From assembly GCA_016789265.1 (NCBI GenBank), contig JAEUQK010000015.1, forward strand, positions 1 through 64,000: a DNA stretch of 64,000 bases. The letters run 5' to 3'. The notes under the pieces were generated by a model. It made no database searches. It was not told the DNA's origin and was given only the letters and a program-made list of their open reading frames with translations. Origin of the DNA: Blastocatellia bacterium (GTDB taxonomy: Bacteria > Acidobacteriota > Blastocatellia > Pyrinomonadales > Pyrinomonadaceae). Below are positions 35,250-45,091 of this stretch, one piece after another. The position numbers were made by a program, and so were the translations under genes. Position 1 is the first letter of the stretch. Each line of letters opens with the position of its first letter.

Positions 35250-35748
35250 TCACGTCGGGCGCATCAACGTCACCCGATACTTGCTCGGGCTGTTTGTAAC
35301 GCGGTTCCAGGTATTTCTGCTCGAAGATATTCACAAACCGTAGCACGAAGAACACGATCACGGTGCTCCCCACGGCCAGAAAATAACGCTCCAGGCCGAC
35401 CAGTATCCCGATGCCCGCCGTTGTTAGGATGCCCGCTGCTGTCGTTAATCCTCTTACATCGGAAGAGCCTCGCTTGAAAAAGATCATTCCCGCGCCCAGG
35501 AAGCTTATGCCGGTCACTATCGCTCCCACAAGACCCGCCGCATCAAAACGGACGTGATCGCCGTACGGGCGAAAAGAAACGGCCATGAACTGTCCGATAG
35601 CGATGAAGAGAACACAGGCGATACCAACAAGGATGTGAGTTCGAAGTCCGGCGGCCTTACCGGCGCTTTCGCGCTCCCAACCGAGCGCACCCGCAAGCAA
35701 AGAGACGACCACGATCCTAAGAAAAATGCTGATTTCGGTATCGAACAT
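35233..35748 (-). CDS. MgtC/SapB family membrane protein
   Basis: A 171-residue inner-membrane protein with four to five hydrophobic segments. Family blocks GALGWERESAGKAAGLRTHILVG and GLVGAIVTGISFLGAGMIFF are clear, as is the GLTTAAGILTTAGIGILVGLERYF block. The MgtC family is linked with magnesium limitation and ATP-synthase regulation in pathogens; the role in this organism is unknown. Its 3' end overlaps that of the HD-GYP gene by 17 bp on the opposite strand. Confidence 0.85.
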   Translation of the reverse strand: MFDTEISIFLRIVVVSLLAGALGWERESAGKAAGLRTHILVGIACVLFIAIGQFMAVSFRPYGDHVRFDAAGLVGAIVTGISFLGAGMIFFKRGSSDVRGLTTAAGILTTAGIGILVGLERYFLAVGSTVIVFFVLRFVNIFEQKYLEPRYKQPEQVSGDVDAPDVTNSST

Positions 35749-36144
35749 CTATTGGTCGGCGATCAGCCAGTTTTCGGCCTCCTTGCGGTCAAAGAATACC
35801 TTTACGTTGATACCTCGGTTTCGGGCAACAAGCTCTCCGAACTGGTTCTGTTCATGCTGTTCGGGATGTGTATCTAAGAATGCGATCTTTATTCCGCTCA
35901 ATCCCATAAGCGGGCGCTCAGACGCACCTTGGTAGGTGTCGGCTATCGATTCGATCGGTCGGTCAATATCCTCTTCGACAAGCAATCTTTTCGGCTTAAG
36001 CCGTCCGCACTCATCTGCAATGTCCTGCCAGAACTGCCTCGAGATCTCGTAGCTGTCCTGGTCCGCCTGTACAAGAGCGTGCAGATAATCGGGCCGGTCA
36101 TCGAAGATCAACCGATATTGCTTATTTTTCAAAGGTTCAGCCAT
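35749..36144 (-). CDS. STAS-like small protein, copy 2 of a tandem pair
   Basis: A 131-residue soluble protein with the pattern PKRLLVEEDIDRPIES ... GIKIAFLDTHPEQHEQNQFGELVARNRGINVKVFFDRKEAENWL. The closing strand-plus-helix ending EAxxWL resembles SpoIIAA/STAS-like proteins (DUF3478-type), which is a fold guess. It is paralogous to the gene at 36144 and starts in a TAATG overlap with it, so the two are coupled. No function known. Confidence 0.65.
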   Translation of the reverse strand: MAEPLKNKQYRLIFDDRPDYLHALVQADQDSYEISRQFWQDIADECGRLKPKRLLVEEDIDRPIESIADTYQGASERPLMGLSGIKIAFLDTHPEQHEQNQFGELVARNRGINVKVFFDRKEAENWLIADQ

Positions 36145-36536
36145 TAGTTATCCGACGATAGCCAACGGTCAGCTTCTTCGCGATCGGAAAAGACCCTTAC
36201 GTCAACACCGTTCTTGACGGCGACGTTTTCTCCAAATTCATTTATCTCCTGCTGTTCTTGAAAACGGTCGATGTACGCGAGCCTGATGTCGGCAAAGCCG
36301 AGTTCGCGCATTTCCGTCGCGATCCTGAAAACATCATCTTCCGAAGCGGTAGCCGAAATATTTTCTTCGACGAGCACACGGTCGAAACCGCGGTTTCGGC
36401 ACTCATCCGCTATCTCACGCAAGAATCCTCGCAAAACGTCATACCCGTATTCTTCTCCGTGAACAAGAGCGTAGATATACTTGGGATATTCTTCAAAAAC
36501 GATCGTATATGCTTTCGCGGGTTGTATGGCATTCAT
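36144..36536 (-). CDS. STAS-like small protein, copy 1 of a tandem pair
   Basis: A 130-residue soluble protein sharing the outline of its downstream neighbour: YTIVFEEYPKYIYALVHGEE, FDRVLVEENIS, IRLAYIDRFQEQQEINEFGENVAVKNGVDVRVFSDREEADRWL. Divergence of the two copies is large except for the VLVEE, FGE-VA-NG and F-DREEA-WL blocks, so the duplication is old. Overlaps the start of the second copy (TAATG). Confidence 0.65.
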   Translation of the reverse strand: MNAIQPAKAYTIVFEEYPKYIYALVHGEEYGYDVLRGFLREIADECRNRGFDRVLVEENISATASEDDVFRIATEMRELGFADIRLAYIDRFQEQQEINEFGENVAVKNGVDVRVFSDREEADRWLSSDN

Positions 36537-36713
36537 AGTGACCCTCCAGATCCGAATTGAATGCGGTCTGCGGCGTCGAAACGAAAATAACGACGTACGC
36601 GGGCCGGCAAGTGGCGATCACACACAAACTTAGTTCGATTTCCCTAGTATATTCAAAAATCGTTCTAATGAAAGAAAAAAATCACAATAACTTGGGATCC
36701 GGTGCGGTACGGA

Positions 36714-37601
36714 TCAGGTCTTTTCTTCGAGGAGTTGAACGAACTTCTTTGCCGCAAGCGAAAGACTACGGTCGCTGCGATGTATCACGCCAACGGGACG
36801 AACCCAGTCCTTCTCCGCAAGTTTGACAACCGCCAACCGTCCGGCCTTCTCTACGTCGACCACGGCTGGGAGCGGTAAGATCGCAACTCCAAAGCCAACC
36901 TCAACGGCACGCTTTATCGTCTCGATATTGTCGAACTCGGCGACCTTTTTTACCTCGACTCCGGCAGCCTTCAAGATCCGGTCAGTCGCCTTTCGTGTCG
37001 GCGTGTCTCTTTCAAAGTGGACAAACTCGATCCCGTCAAGGTCTTTCGTCCTGACCTGTGTCCTTGCCGAGAACTTGTGGCCGGGCGGACAAACGAGCAC
37101 CATGCGATCGGTCGGCATCTGTACGATCGTCAAACCGCGTCTTGGGTCCGGGAACGCTAGAATACCGAGTTCGACCGATCCGTTGAGGACGTCGCGAACC
37201 ACTCGGGTCGTTCGCGAATACTCCAGGTCGATACGCGCGGAAGGGAATTTCGACATGAACTCGCCGACCTTTGCCGGCATTTCGTGAAGTCCGACGCTAT
37301 AGGTACAAGCAACTTTGACCGTGCCGCCGATCTTGCCGACCAGCCCGCGAAGACTCTCCTGTAGCTGATCGAATGCTGACAGGACGTTCTTTGCCTCTCG
37401 ATAGAACACCTCGCCAGCCGGCGTCAACTTCACGTCTCGCCTTCCCCGAACACGTTCCAACAGCTTTCTTTTGAATCTCTCTTCGAGCGAACGTATCTGC
37501 TGGCTGACCGCCGACTGGGTAACAAAGTTACGCTCGGCCGCCAGGGAAAAGCTCTGAAGATCGACAAGATCACAGAAAACCTTTAAGGATTCAATATGCA
37601 T
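36714..37601 (-). CDS. LysR-type transcriptional regulator, divergent from sdhCAB
   Basis: A 295-residue LTTR. The winged helix-turn-helix is residues ~1-60 (FSLAAERNFVTQSAVSQQIRSLEERFKRKLLERV), and the effector-binding periplasmic-binding-protein-like domain ~90-295 (GTVKVACTYSVGLHEMP; VELGILAFPDPRRGLTI; NIETIKRAVEVGFGVAILP). It faces away from sdhC across 175 bp, and LTTRs often regulate the divergent neighbour; regulation of sdh is inference. Confidence 0.88.
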   Translation of the reverse strand: MHIESLKVFCDLVDLQSFSLAAERNFVTQSAVSQQIRSLEERFKRKLLERVRGRRDVKLTPAGEVFYREAKNVLSAFDQLQESLRGLVGKIGGTVKVACTYSVGLHEMPAKVGEFMSKFPSARIDLEYSRTTRVVRDVLNGSVELGILAFPDPRRGLTIVQMPTDRMVLVCPPGHKFSARTQVRTKDLDGIEFVHFERDTPTRKATDRILKAAGVEVKKVAEFDNIETIKRAVEVGFGVAILPLPAVVDVEKAGRLAVVKLAEKDWVRPVGVIHRSDRSLSLAAKKFVQLLEEKT

Positions 37602-37700
37602 AACGCGACATTATATGACTGCAGAACTTATATATTTCACCAAAAGAATTCATTTCTACTAATAAACCAAATTCGCTACCATAAAATCAAATGCCCGGAA

Positions 37701-37729
37701 TTGCTGAATTCTCTCATTGGATTTAGAAT
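37701..37729 (+). promoter_or_regulatory. Predicted sigma-70-type promoter of sdhCAB
   Basis: TTGCTG at 37701-37706 and TAGAAT at 37724-37729 separated by exactly 17 bp. Predicted transcription would start near 37736, 40 bp before the sdhC ATG at 37777. This supports choosing that ATG over the upstream TTG at 37717, which lies inside the promoter. Confidence 0.5.
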
Positions 37730-37776
37730 TTGAGAGATTCGATAAACAAATTCGGGCTTTTACGTTTTCTTTGCGT

Positions 37777-38496
37777 ATGGCGATCAAATTCAGCAGAACA
37801 TTTCTGCTACGGAAGCTACATCAGATCACAGGAATCGTTCCGCTCGGGCTTTTCTTCTTCGTGCATATGTTCACGAACTCGAAAGCCATGAACGGCGAGG
37901 CCGCATTCGAAAAGGCGGTTCAGGAGATACACGATATCCCCTATCTGCTGCTGATCGAAATATTCGGCATTTTCATACCGCTCCTGTTTCATTCGATCTA
38001 TGGCGTGATCATCTCGTCCGAAGCGCGAATGAATATCGGCACATACGGAACGGCGCGAAATTGGTTTTATTTCTTTCAGCGGGCGACCGGCATTTTTCTG
38101 TTCGTGTTCATCTTCTTTCATGTATTGAACATGCGGTTTGGCCTTGTTCCGGGACTGAACACGACACCGATCGCCGGTAACGCCGACCTCTCCTACAATA
38201 TTGTTTCGGCGGAATTCTCCATTACTTGGGTAATGGTTTTGTACATTTTCGGAGTTGCGGCCACTGCGTGGCACCTTGCGTACGGGTTCTGGCTGTTCGC
38301 GGTAGACTGGGGGATCGTGATCGGCGAGAACGCACAAAAATATGCGCTCTACGCGTGTATCGCTCTTGCGATCGGATTGTTTGGAGTCGGTACGAACGCA
38401 GCCGTGTCGTTTGTTCGACCGTGTGGATTGTTCCCAAAGTCGATGTGCGAGCACAAGGTTGAAACCAAGAAGGTTTCAGAACCGAAAAGATTTTAG
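37777..38496 (+). CDS. sdhC: Succinate dehydrogenase cytochrome b subunit
   Basis: A 239-residue integral membrane subunit, type-B (B. subtilis-like) succinate dehydrogenase cytochrome b558. Five hydrophobic spans (e.g. GIVPLGLFFFVHMF, LLIEIFGIFIPLLFHSIYGV, FFQRATGIFLFVFIFFHVLNM, WHLAYGFWLFAVDWG). His residues in HQITG, FVHMF, LFHSIYG, FFHVLNM and WHLAYG are the haem ligand candidates. Quinone reduction takes place in this subunit. The ATG at 37777 is preferred over TTG 37717. It is the first gene of sdhCAB. Confidence 0.9.
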   Translation: MAIKFSRTFLLRKLHQITGIVPLGLFFFVHMFTNSKAMNGEAAFEKAVQEIHDIPYLLLIEIFGIFIPLLFHSIYGVIISSEARMNIGTYGTARNWFYFFQRATGIFLFVFIFFHVLNMRFGLVPGLNTTPIAGNADLSYNIVSAEFSITWVMVLYIFGVAATAWHLAYGFWLFAVDWGIVIGENAQKYALYACIALAIGLFGVGTNAAVSFVRPCGLFPKSMCEHKVETKKVSEPKRF

Positions 38497-38513
38497 TTAG
38501 GGTACGTACTCAT

Positions 38514-40307
38514 ATGGGTTCAAATGGATTGAAAATAGCGATCGTCGGCGGCGGGCTTGCGGGCCTTGCCGCGGCGATGAAGATCGCTGAAGCGGGCCAC
38601 GATGTCGATCTTATTTCGGTCGTGCCAGTAAAGCGGTCGCACTCGGTGTGCGCGCAGGGCGGCATCAACGGTGCCGTGAACACAAAAGGCGAGGGCGATT
38701 CGCCCGCAAAGCACCTGGACGACACCGTCTACGGCGGCGATTTTCTCGCCAACCAGCCTCCGGTCAAACGGATGTGTGACATGGCTCCCGAGATCATTTA
38801 CCTATTCGATCGAATGGGTGTGCCGTTCTCGCGAACCAAAGAAGGTTTGCTTGATTTTCGCCGGTTCGGCGGAACGCTGCATCACCGTACCGCTTTCGCC
38901 GGAGCATCAACTGGCCAGCAGCTTCTTTACGCACTGGACGAACAGGTCCGAAAATGGGAAACGCAGGGCAAGGTCAGCAAATACGAAGGCTGGGAAATGC
39001 TTTCGCTCGTGCTCGATGATCATCAGGTCTGCCGCGGCCTTGTCGCGATGAACCTGCAGACGCTGGAACTCAAGACATTCAAAGCCGACGCGGTTATTAT
39101 GGCGACCGGCGGCCCGGGCCTGATCTTCGGCAAATCGACGAATTCCATGACTTGCACGGGCAGTGCGGTATCTGCTTGTTATCAGCAGGGTGCAAGATAC
39201 GCTAACGGCGAATTCATTCAAGTCCATCCGACCTCGATCCCAGGCGAGGACAAACTTCGGTTGATGAGCGAATCGGCTCGAGGCGAAGGTGGCCGTGTCT
39301 GGGTCCCGAAAGCTGACGGCGACAAACGAAGTCCTCGCGATATTCCCGAGAGCGAACGCTGGTACTTCCTCGAAGAGAAATATCCGGCATACGGCAATCT
39401 CGTCCCTCGCGATATCGCGACGCGCGAGATCTTTCAAGTTTGTCTCGAAGGCCACGGCGTAGGCGGCGAAAATCAGGTCTATCTCGACCTAACTCATATC
39501 GATGCCGAAACATTGACACGCAAGCTGGGAGCGATCCTCGAGATATACGAGATGTTCGTCGGCGATGACCCTAGATACGTCCCGATGCGGATCTTCCCGG
39601 GCGTTCATTATTCAATGGGCGGCCTTTGGGTCGATTTCGAACAGCGAACTAACATTCCTGGTTTATTTGCCGCCGGCGAATGTGATTATTCGATCCATGG
39701 TGCGAACCGATTGGGTGCAAACTCGCTCGTCTCTTGTGTTTACGGCGGGTTTGTTGCTGCACCGTCCGCGATCGAATATGCGAAGAATGTAGAACGGGGC
39801 AACACCGATACAAACGGCATATACGACGCAGAACTGAAACGCCAGCAGGAGATCAACGATTCGATCGTGAAGAACGAAGGTGGCGAGAACCAATATGTCC
39901 TTCATGAAGAGATGGGCAAAGCGATGACGGACAACGTTACCGTCGTACGTTACAATGACCGATTGCAGGCGACTGATGCGAAACTGCTCGAGCTGCAGGA
40001 TCGTTTCAAAAAGATCTCGATAAACGATTCGAACCTTTGGGCGACACAGGCCGTGCCGCATGCACGTCAGCTTTGGAATATGCTTCAGCTCGCGCGCGTC
40101 ATCACACTCGGTGCTTTGAATCGAAACGAATCGCGAGGGGCGCATTACAAACCCGATTTCCCGGACCGCGACGATGAGAACTTCCTCAAGACGACGATCG
40201 CTGAATACTCCGATGAGGCTCCCGTCCTCAGCTACGAGCCTGTGGACATCTCGTTAGTCGAACCGCGAAAACGCGATTATTCAAAAGGAAAGGCAAAAGG
40301 CAACTAA
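38514..40307 (+). CDS. sdhA: Succinate dehydrogenase flavoprotein subunit
   Basis: A 597-residue flavoprotein oxidising succinate to fumarate at the inner membrane. Dinucleotide-binding motif IVGGGLAGLAAAMKIAE at the N-terminus, covalent-FAD region with HSVCAQGGINGAVN, active-site residues in RTAFAGASTGQQLLYAL and the HPTSIPG block, and the late catalytic region GANRLGANSLVSCVYGG. The length suits type-B SdhA/FrdA. Located 17 bp downstream of sdhC. Confidence 0.95.
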   Translation: MGSNGLKIAIVGGGLAGLAAAMKIAEAGHDVDLISVVPVKRSHSVCAQGGINGAVNTKGEGDSPAKHLDDTVYGGDFLANQPPVKRMCDMAPEIIYLFDRMGVPFSRTKEGLLDFRRFGGTLHHRTAFAGASTGQQLLYALDEQVRKWETQGKVSKYEGWEMLSLVLDDHQVCRGLVAMNLQTLELKTFKADAVIMATGGPGLIFGKSTNSMTCTGSAVSACYQQGARYANGEFIQVHPTSIPGEDKLRLMSESARGEGGRVWVPKADGDKRSPRDIPESERWYFLEEKYPAYGNLVPRDIATREIFQVCLEGHGVGGENQVYLDLTHIDAETLTRKLGAILEIYEMFVGDDPRYVPMRIFPGVHYSMGGLWVDFEQRTNIPGLFAAGECDYSIHGANRLGANSLVSCVYGGFVAAPSAIEYAKNVERGNTDTNGIYDAELKRQQEINDSIVKNEGGENQYVLHEEMGKAMTDNVTVVRYNDRLQATDAKLLELQDRFKKISINDSNLWATQAVPHARQLWNMLQLARVITLGALNRNESRGAHYKPDFPDRDDENFLKTTIAEYSDEAPVLSYEPVDISLVEPRKRDYSKGKAKGN

Positions 40308-40309
40308 AA

Positions 40310-41110
40310 ATGAGTGCGAACGGACAATTTGAAAAGACGCGGCTTGATAACCCGCCGGCAACGTTCAAGCTGAAGATCCAGCGGCGTGACAAAGAAGGTG
40401 CACCCGTCAGGTGGGAAACGTTCGAGTTGCCTTATCGCCGCAACCTGAATGTCATATCCGCGTTGATGGACATTCGTAAGAATCCGGTCACCGCCGAAGG
40501 GACGAAGACCACGCCTCCGGTCTGGGATATGTCGTGTCTCGAACAGGTATGCGGTATCTGCACGATGGTTATCGACGGACGAGTTCGCCAATCGTGCTCA
40601 GCGCTGATCGACGATCTGCTGCTTGCGTCGGGGAGCGACACCGTAACGCTTCAGCCGATGTCGAAATTCCCGAACGTCCGCGATCTTAAGGTGGATCGTT
40701 CGGAGATGTTCGATCACCTCAAGAATGTGCACGCTTGGGTCGAGCTCGACGGTAGTTACGCACTCGGGCCCGGTCCACAGGTCTCGAACGATCTCGCTCA
40801 GGAACGCTACGCGCTTTCACGATGCATGACCTGCGGCTGCTGCCTTGAGGCTTGCCCGCAGTATGGAGACGGCAATTACATCGGGCCGCAGGCTATCGGC
40901 CAGGCCAGGTTGTTCAATATGCATCCGGTCGGCAAGATGGACATGGACGAACGACTGAACGGACTACTCGGTGACGACGGCATTACCAACTGCGGTAACG
41001 CGCAAAACTGCGTACAGGTTTGTCCGATGTCGCTTCCGCTGACAAAAGCGATCTACGAAACGAACCGGGACATCACCGTCAATGCATTGTTCGCTTGGCT
41101 GAAGAAATAG
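40310..41110 (+). CDS. sdhB: Succinate dehydrogenase iron-sulfur subunit
   Basis: A 266-residue electron carrier. The plant-ferredoxin [2Fe-2S] cluster is seen as CLEQVCGICTM...RQSC. The C-terminal ferredoxin half binds [4Fe-4S] and [3Fe-4S] clusters with CMTCGCCLEACP and CGNAQNCVQVCP. Start 2 bp after sdhA stops, so the three sdh genes are one operon. A terminator follows. Confidence 0.95.
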   Translation: MSANGQFEKTRLDNPPATFKLKIQRRDKEGAPVRWETFELPYRRNLNVISALMDIRKNPVTAEGTKTTPPVWDMSCLEQVCGICTMVIDGRVRQSCSALIDDLLLASGSDTVTLQPMSKFPNVRDLKVDRSEMFDHLKNVHAWVELDGSYALGPGPQVSNDLAQERYALSRCMTCGCCLEACPQYGDGNYIGPQAIGQARLFNMHPVGKMDMDERLNGLLGDDGITNCGNAQNCVQVCPMSLPLTKAIYETNRDITVNALFAWLKK

Positions 41111-41132
41111 ACGGTGGGTTGAAAACAAAAAG

Positions 41133-41167
41133 GCCATCTAACCACTACAGGTCAGATGGCTTTTTTT
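41133..41167. terminator. Bidirectional terminator between sdhB and the subtilase gene
   Basis: A perfect 7-bp stem (GCCATCT 41133-41139 / AGATGGC 41154-41160) with a 14-nt loop. It has T7 on the plus side (41161-41167) and an A-rich tract before it that gives a U-run on the minus side, so it can end both the sdh and the convergent subtilase transcripts. Confidence 0.8.
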
Positions 41168-41185
41168 CTTTTGCGGGCGTTAAAA

Positions 41186-43735
41186 TTACATCCGGGAACC
41201 GCGGTCGCCTATCAAGACCCCATCCCCGATCAATACGCCGTCGCCGATCAAAACCCCGTCCCCGATCAATACGCCGTCGCCGATCAAAACCCCGTCCCCG
41301 ATCAATACGCCGTCGCCGATCAAGACCCCATCCCCGATCAATACGCCGTCGCCGATCAAAACCCCATCCCCGATCAATACGCCGTCGCCTATGAGTACGC
41401 CTGACGAAAGGAGCTGCTGGCCGCTGCCCTCTGCACCGCCATCGCTCACAAAGATGTTTGCACGGACCGTCAGGTCACCAGCACAGCGTCCTGAATTAAC
41501 ACGAAATGCCCCGTTCGCATAGACGATGCCGTCGCCGAACTTTCGTCCCGGTTTATATATACTCTGAAACCGTGTTACCAGATCTCGCCCGGTCAACGAA
41601 GCATGGTCACTCAGGATAAGGCGTGCCCACTGAAACGTCGTTCCGCCAACCGTCGAATTCGCTGCTGGCAGCATCAAGCCGGAAGCCGTCATAGTCTGGC
41701 CCTTCGACATCGAGGAAAAGTCGACATCTGTTCTCAGAGTATTAGCCAGCCGGACCGCGCCGTCGATATTCAATTGTCCCGCACCCTGCTCAAGCGTATC
41801 CGCGCCCGCGATGGGCTGTGCTGAATACTGAAGCAGCATCCGAACCATTCCGGGTGTGAGTTTAGGATTGAGCTCGAGAAGCAACGCGGCCGCTCCCGAG
41901 ACCAACGGGGCTGACATCGACGTGCCGCTGCGATACATCATCGCGTCCGCGGCGGTCTCAGGCGCATTTACCGGCAGCAATGCATCTGGATCTCCCGATC
42001 CTCCGTTGCTCTGAGCTGATCTGTGGGAGACGACCTCGTTGCCGGGCGCAACGAGATCAGGCTTGATCACGTTGTCATAAACGCGATCTCCGTTTCCCTT
42101 TGTATAAAAGCTGCGGGTTGGTCCCCTTGAGGTGTACGATGTGATCGAGTCATCGTCGCGTGCATCAGTGCCTTTGCTGTTTGATGCACCCACCGTGATC
42201 ACGTAGGGACTGTTGCCGGGCGAATGGATCGTCCCGTAAAGCTTTTGGCTGTTCTGGCCGCGGCCGAGGTTTCCGGCTGCGGCCACCACGACCAAGCCTG
42301 CCTCAACCAATTCCTTCACCTTCAAACAGACCGGATCGTTCGTATAACTGTCTATCGCGAATGATCCTAAACTCAGGTTTACAACGCGGATGTTATGAGC
42401 CTGACGGTTTTGAAGCACCCAATCCAGCCCGTTCAGCAGCCAGGAGGTTTGGCCGACGCCATTGTCGTTCAGTACCTTGACACTGACAATGTCAGCATCC
42501 GGAGCAACGCCGCGATAAGCTCCGCCATTGTTGTTTGCGTTGCCCGCCGCCAGACCGGCAACGTGAGTCCCGTGGCCATAGACGTCACCGTTAGGTGAAT
42601 CTGTAAAATTTACGCTGGCCCTGATCCGCGACTGTCCCTGGGCATTCTTAAAGCCGTTGTGTCCTGCATATAGGCCCGAATCAAGCACCGCGATCCCGAC
42701 GCCCGTCCCGTCAAGCTGCGTATCGGCGATCAACGGCTGTGACCGCATTACGCTCGCCCCGGTAGTGGTTTCTATGTGTCCAGCTCCCATCGTCTGCCGA
42801 TCAGGCGAGACGTAGTTCAAAGCACCACTTTGCGAAAGCCTCTGAATTGCTGAAAGCGAAGCGTTTGCGAGCAGAGTCTCAGACCGACCAAATCGTTTGA
42901 CGATGCGAATCGATCCTTCGTTTACGAGCGAACGAAATTCAGGCATTCCGGCATTCTTCGCCTGAATGATCACGTCAAGACGCGTCTGGCCGGTAGGGTC
43001 AGCTCCCATCATTCTACGAAGGTCAGGTGAAACGGTATCGCCGCGGTAACCGCTGTCGGCAACATTCGATTCATCGTCTTTTGCCGGAGCGCTTGCAGAA
43101 GCCGAAACTTCTATCACTTCAAACAGCGGAAGCAGGTCAGCGTTCTTAGCGAATTTCTCGACAAATACCGACTTCGTGCTTCCCGCTATTAATCTGAGTT
43201 TGCCGTCCTTAACAGCTGCGATCACTGAGCTGTTCTTCAAATCGTTCGACGCAACGGCAGTGATATCGTCGACAAAAAGGACGGTCTTGCCGCTGGATGC
43301 CATCGCATTTGCGACGACAGCACCGATGGCGTCCTGGATTTCTTTCTCCGATCGAATGGTCGAATATATCTTTCGCGTTTCGATCTTTACGATCGAAACT
43401 CCGGCCGGGTCGTTGGCCAACTGAATGGCTGCCTGTTCGACGATCTCGTCCTGGACGTTTCCGGTCTCGTCAACGATCATCGGCTGGTGCGATCCGTTTT
43501 TCGACAAGATCTCGACGAGACGATCGACCTCGGCAGGATATGCGATGCTTTCGCGAAGCCGTCCTTCGCGGCCGAGCTGTGTAAGGTCCGTCGTAAATTC
43601 CGATCGTGCCGACAGTTCGTTCGTTACATTTGCAAACGCCGAAACCGCCGCTGCGTTGGAAAACAGAAGAGCTGCGAGGATGGTGAGAGATACCGTCTTG
43701 CGAAATAATTTTGTGAGAAATGCGGAAAAGATCAT
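41186..43735 (-). CDS. Secreted subtilisin-like (S8) protease with degenerate ClpB-like AAA+ N-domain and repeat tail
   Basis: An 849-residue exported protein. Signal peptide (~1-33). Residues ~48-212 align by eye with the ClpA/ClpB first ATPase domain: DLTQLGREGRL (ClpB-like entry), EVDRLVEILSKN, PMIV with a destroyed Walker A (DETGNVQDEIV), Walker B-like TVLFVDDIT, sensor-1-like LRLIAGSTK and PLFEVIEV. S8 peptidase from ~325: catalytic Asp352 (VLDSG), His388 (HGTHVAG), Asn489, Ser606 (GTSMSAP). A ~150-residue beta-rich C-region then leads to eleven GVLIGD repeats just before the end. The AAA part cannot hydrolyse ATP as it stands. Confidence 0.88.
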   Translation of the reverse strand: MIFSAFLTKLFRKTVSLTILAALLFSNAAAVSAFANVTNELSARSEFTTDLTQLGREGRLRESIAYPAEVDRLVEILSKNGSHQPMIVDETGNVQDEIVEQAAIQLANDPAGVSIVKIETRKIYSTIRSEKEIQDAIGAVVANAMASSGKTVLFVDDITAVASNDLKNSSVIAAVKDGKLRLIAGSTKSVFVEKFAKNADLLPLFEVIEVSASASAPAKDDESNVADSGYRGDTVSPDLRRMMGADPTGQTRLDVIIQAKNAGMPEFRSLVNEGSIRIVKRFGRSETLLANASLSAIQRLSQSGALNYVSPDRQTMGAGHIETTTGASVMRSQPLIADTQLDGTGVGIAVLDSGLYAGHNGFKNAQGQSRIRASVNFTDSPNGDVYGHGTHVAGLAAGNANNNGGAYRGVAPDADIVSVKVLNDNGVGQTSWLLNGLDWVLQNRQAHNIRVVNLSLGSFAIDSYTNDPVCLKVKELVEAGLVVVAAAGNLGRGQNSQKLYGTIHSPGNSPYVITVGASNSKGTDARDDDSITSYTSRGPTRSFYTKGNGDRVYDNVIKPDLVAPGNEVVSHRSAQSNGGSGDPDALLPVNAPETAADAMMYRSGTSMSAPLVSGAAALLLELNPKLTPGMVRMLLQYSAQPIAGADTLEQGAGQLNIDGAVRLANTLRTDVDFSSMSKGQTMTASGLMLPAANSTVGGTTFQWARLILSDHASLTGRDLVTRFQSIYKPGRKFGDGIVYANGAFRVNSGRCAGDLTVRANIFVSDGGAEGSGQQLLSSGVLIGDGVLIGDGVLIGDGVLIGDGVLIGDGVLIGDGVLIGDGVLIGDGVLIGDGVLIGDGVLIGDRGSRM
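41211..41402. repeat. 18-bp tandem repeat coding eleven GVLIGD units
   Basis: Ten exact-length 18-bp units from 41211 to 41390 plus a partial eleventh. Two variants alternate (one starting ATCAATACGCC and one ATCAAAACCCC/ATCAAGACCCC), giving a 36-bp higher order. No spacers, so not CRISPR. The alternation suggests that the array grew by 36-bp duplications; it codes the C-terminal tail of the subtilase on the minus strand. Confidence 0.9.
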
Positions 43736-43952
43736 TTAGCTCCTGGTGGCAAGCCCGGTGTGGTCCGGCGTGCAGACGGACAATTTCCGTCGAAATACCT
43801 TTCTCAAAGCGTGTGCCACAAAGCTAAATGTTGTACATAAGCGGGTTAAGCAGAACACGGCGTTAATTTATGGAGCTGATCTGGTCACCATGACTGACTG
43901 ATTCGGTCAAATTGAACGATGTGTCCCGCACAAACGCCCCAGCCCAGCGGCC

Positions 43953-43984
43953 AAAACAAAAAGGCCGCCGATAAAGGCAGCCTT
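43953..43984 (-). terminator. Probable terminator of mdh
   Basis: A 9-bp stem with one mismatch (43961-43969 / 43976-43984) followed on the minus strand by a U-rich tract, 25 bp after the mdh stop. Confidence 0.65.
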
Positions 43985-44008
43985 TCATTTGAATTGAATT
44001 GTGGAAGA

Positions 44009-44953
<945 letters not shown>

Positions 44954-45091
44954 CTATTGAGAATATAGATGTGTGTTAAAAACAATATTTTCGCATAGTT
45001 GCGGACAAACGACAAAAGCATTGGCATTCGCCCGCATTGCGTTCGAACCGCAATCGGTGCAAAATCTCTCAGGTCCCAAATACTCACTCAT

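Noticed and set aside
41211..41402. CRISPR array
   Set aside because: The units are contiguous with no spacers, lie inside a coding frame and no cas gene is nearby.
41020..41404. Plus-strand open frames of Arg-Ser-rich and DQYAVADQ-type repeats
   Set aside because: They come from reading the 18-bp repeat array in the wrong frames or strand; the subtilase frame carries all the domain evidence.
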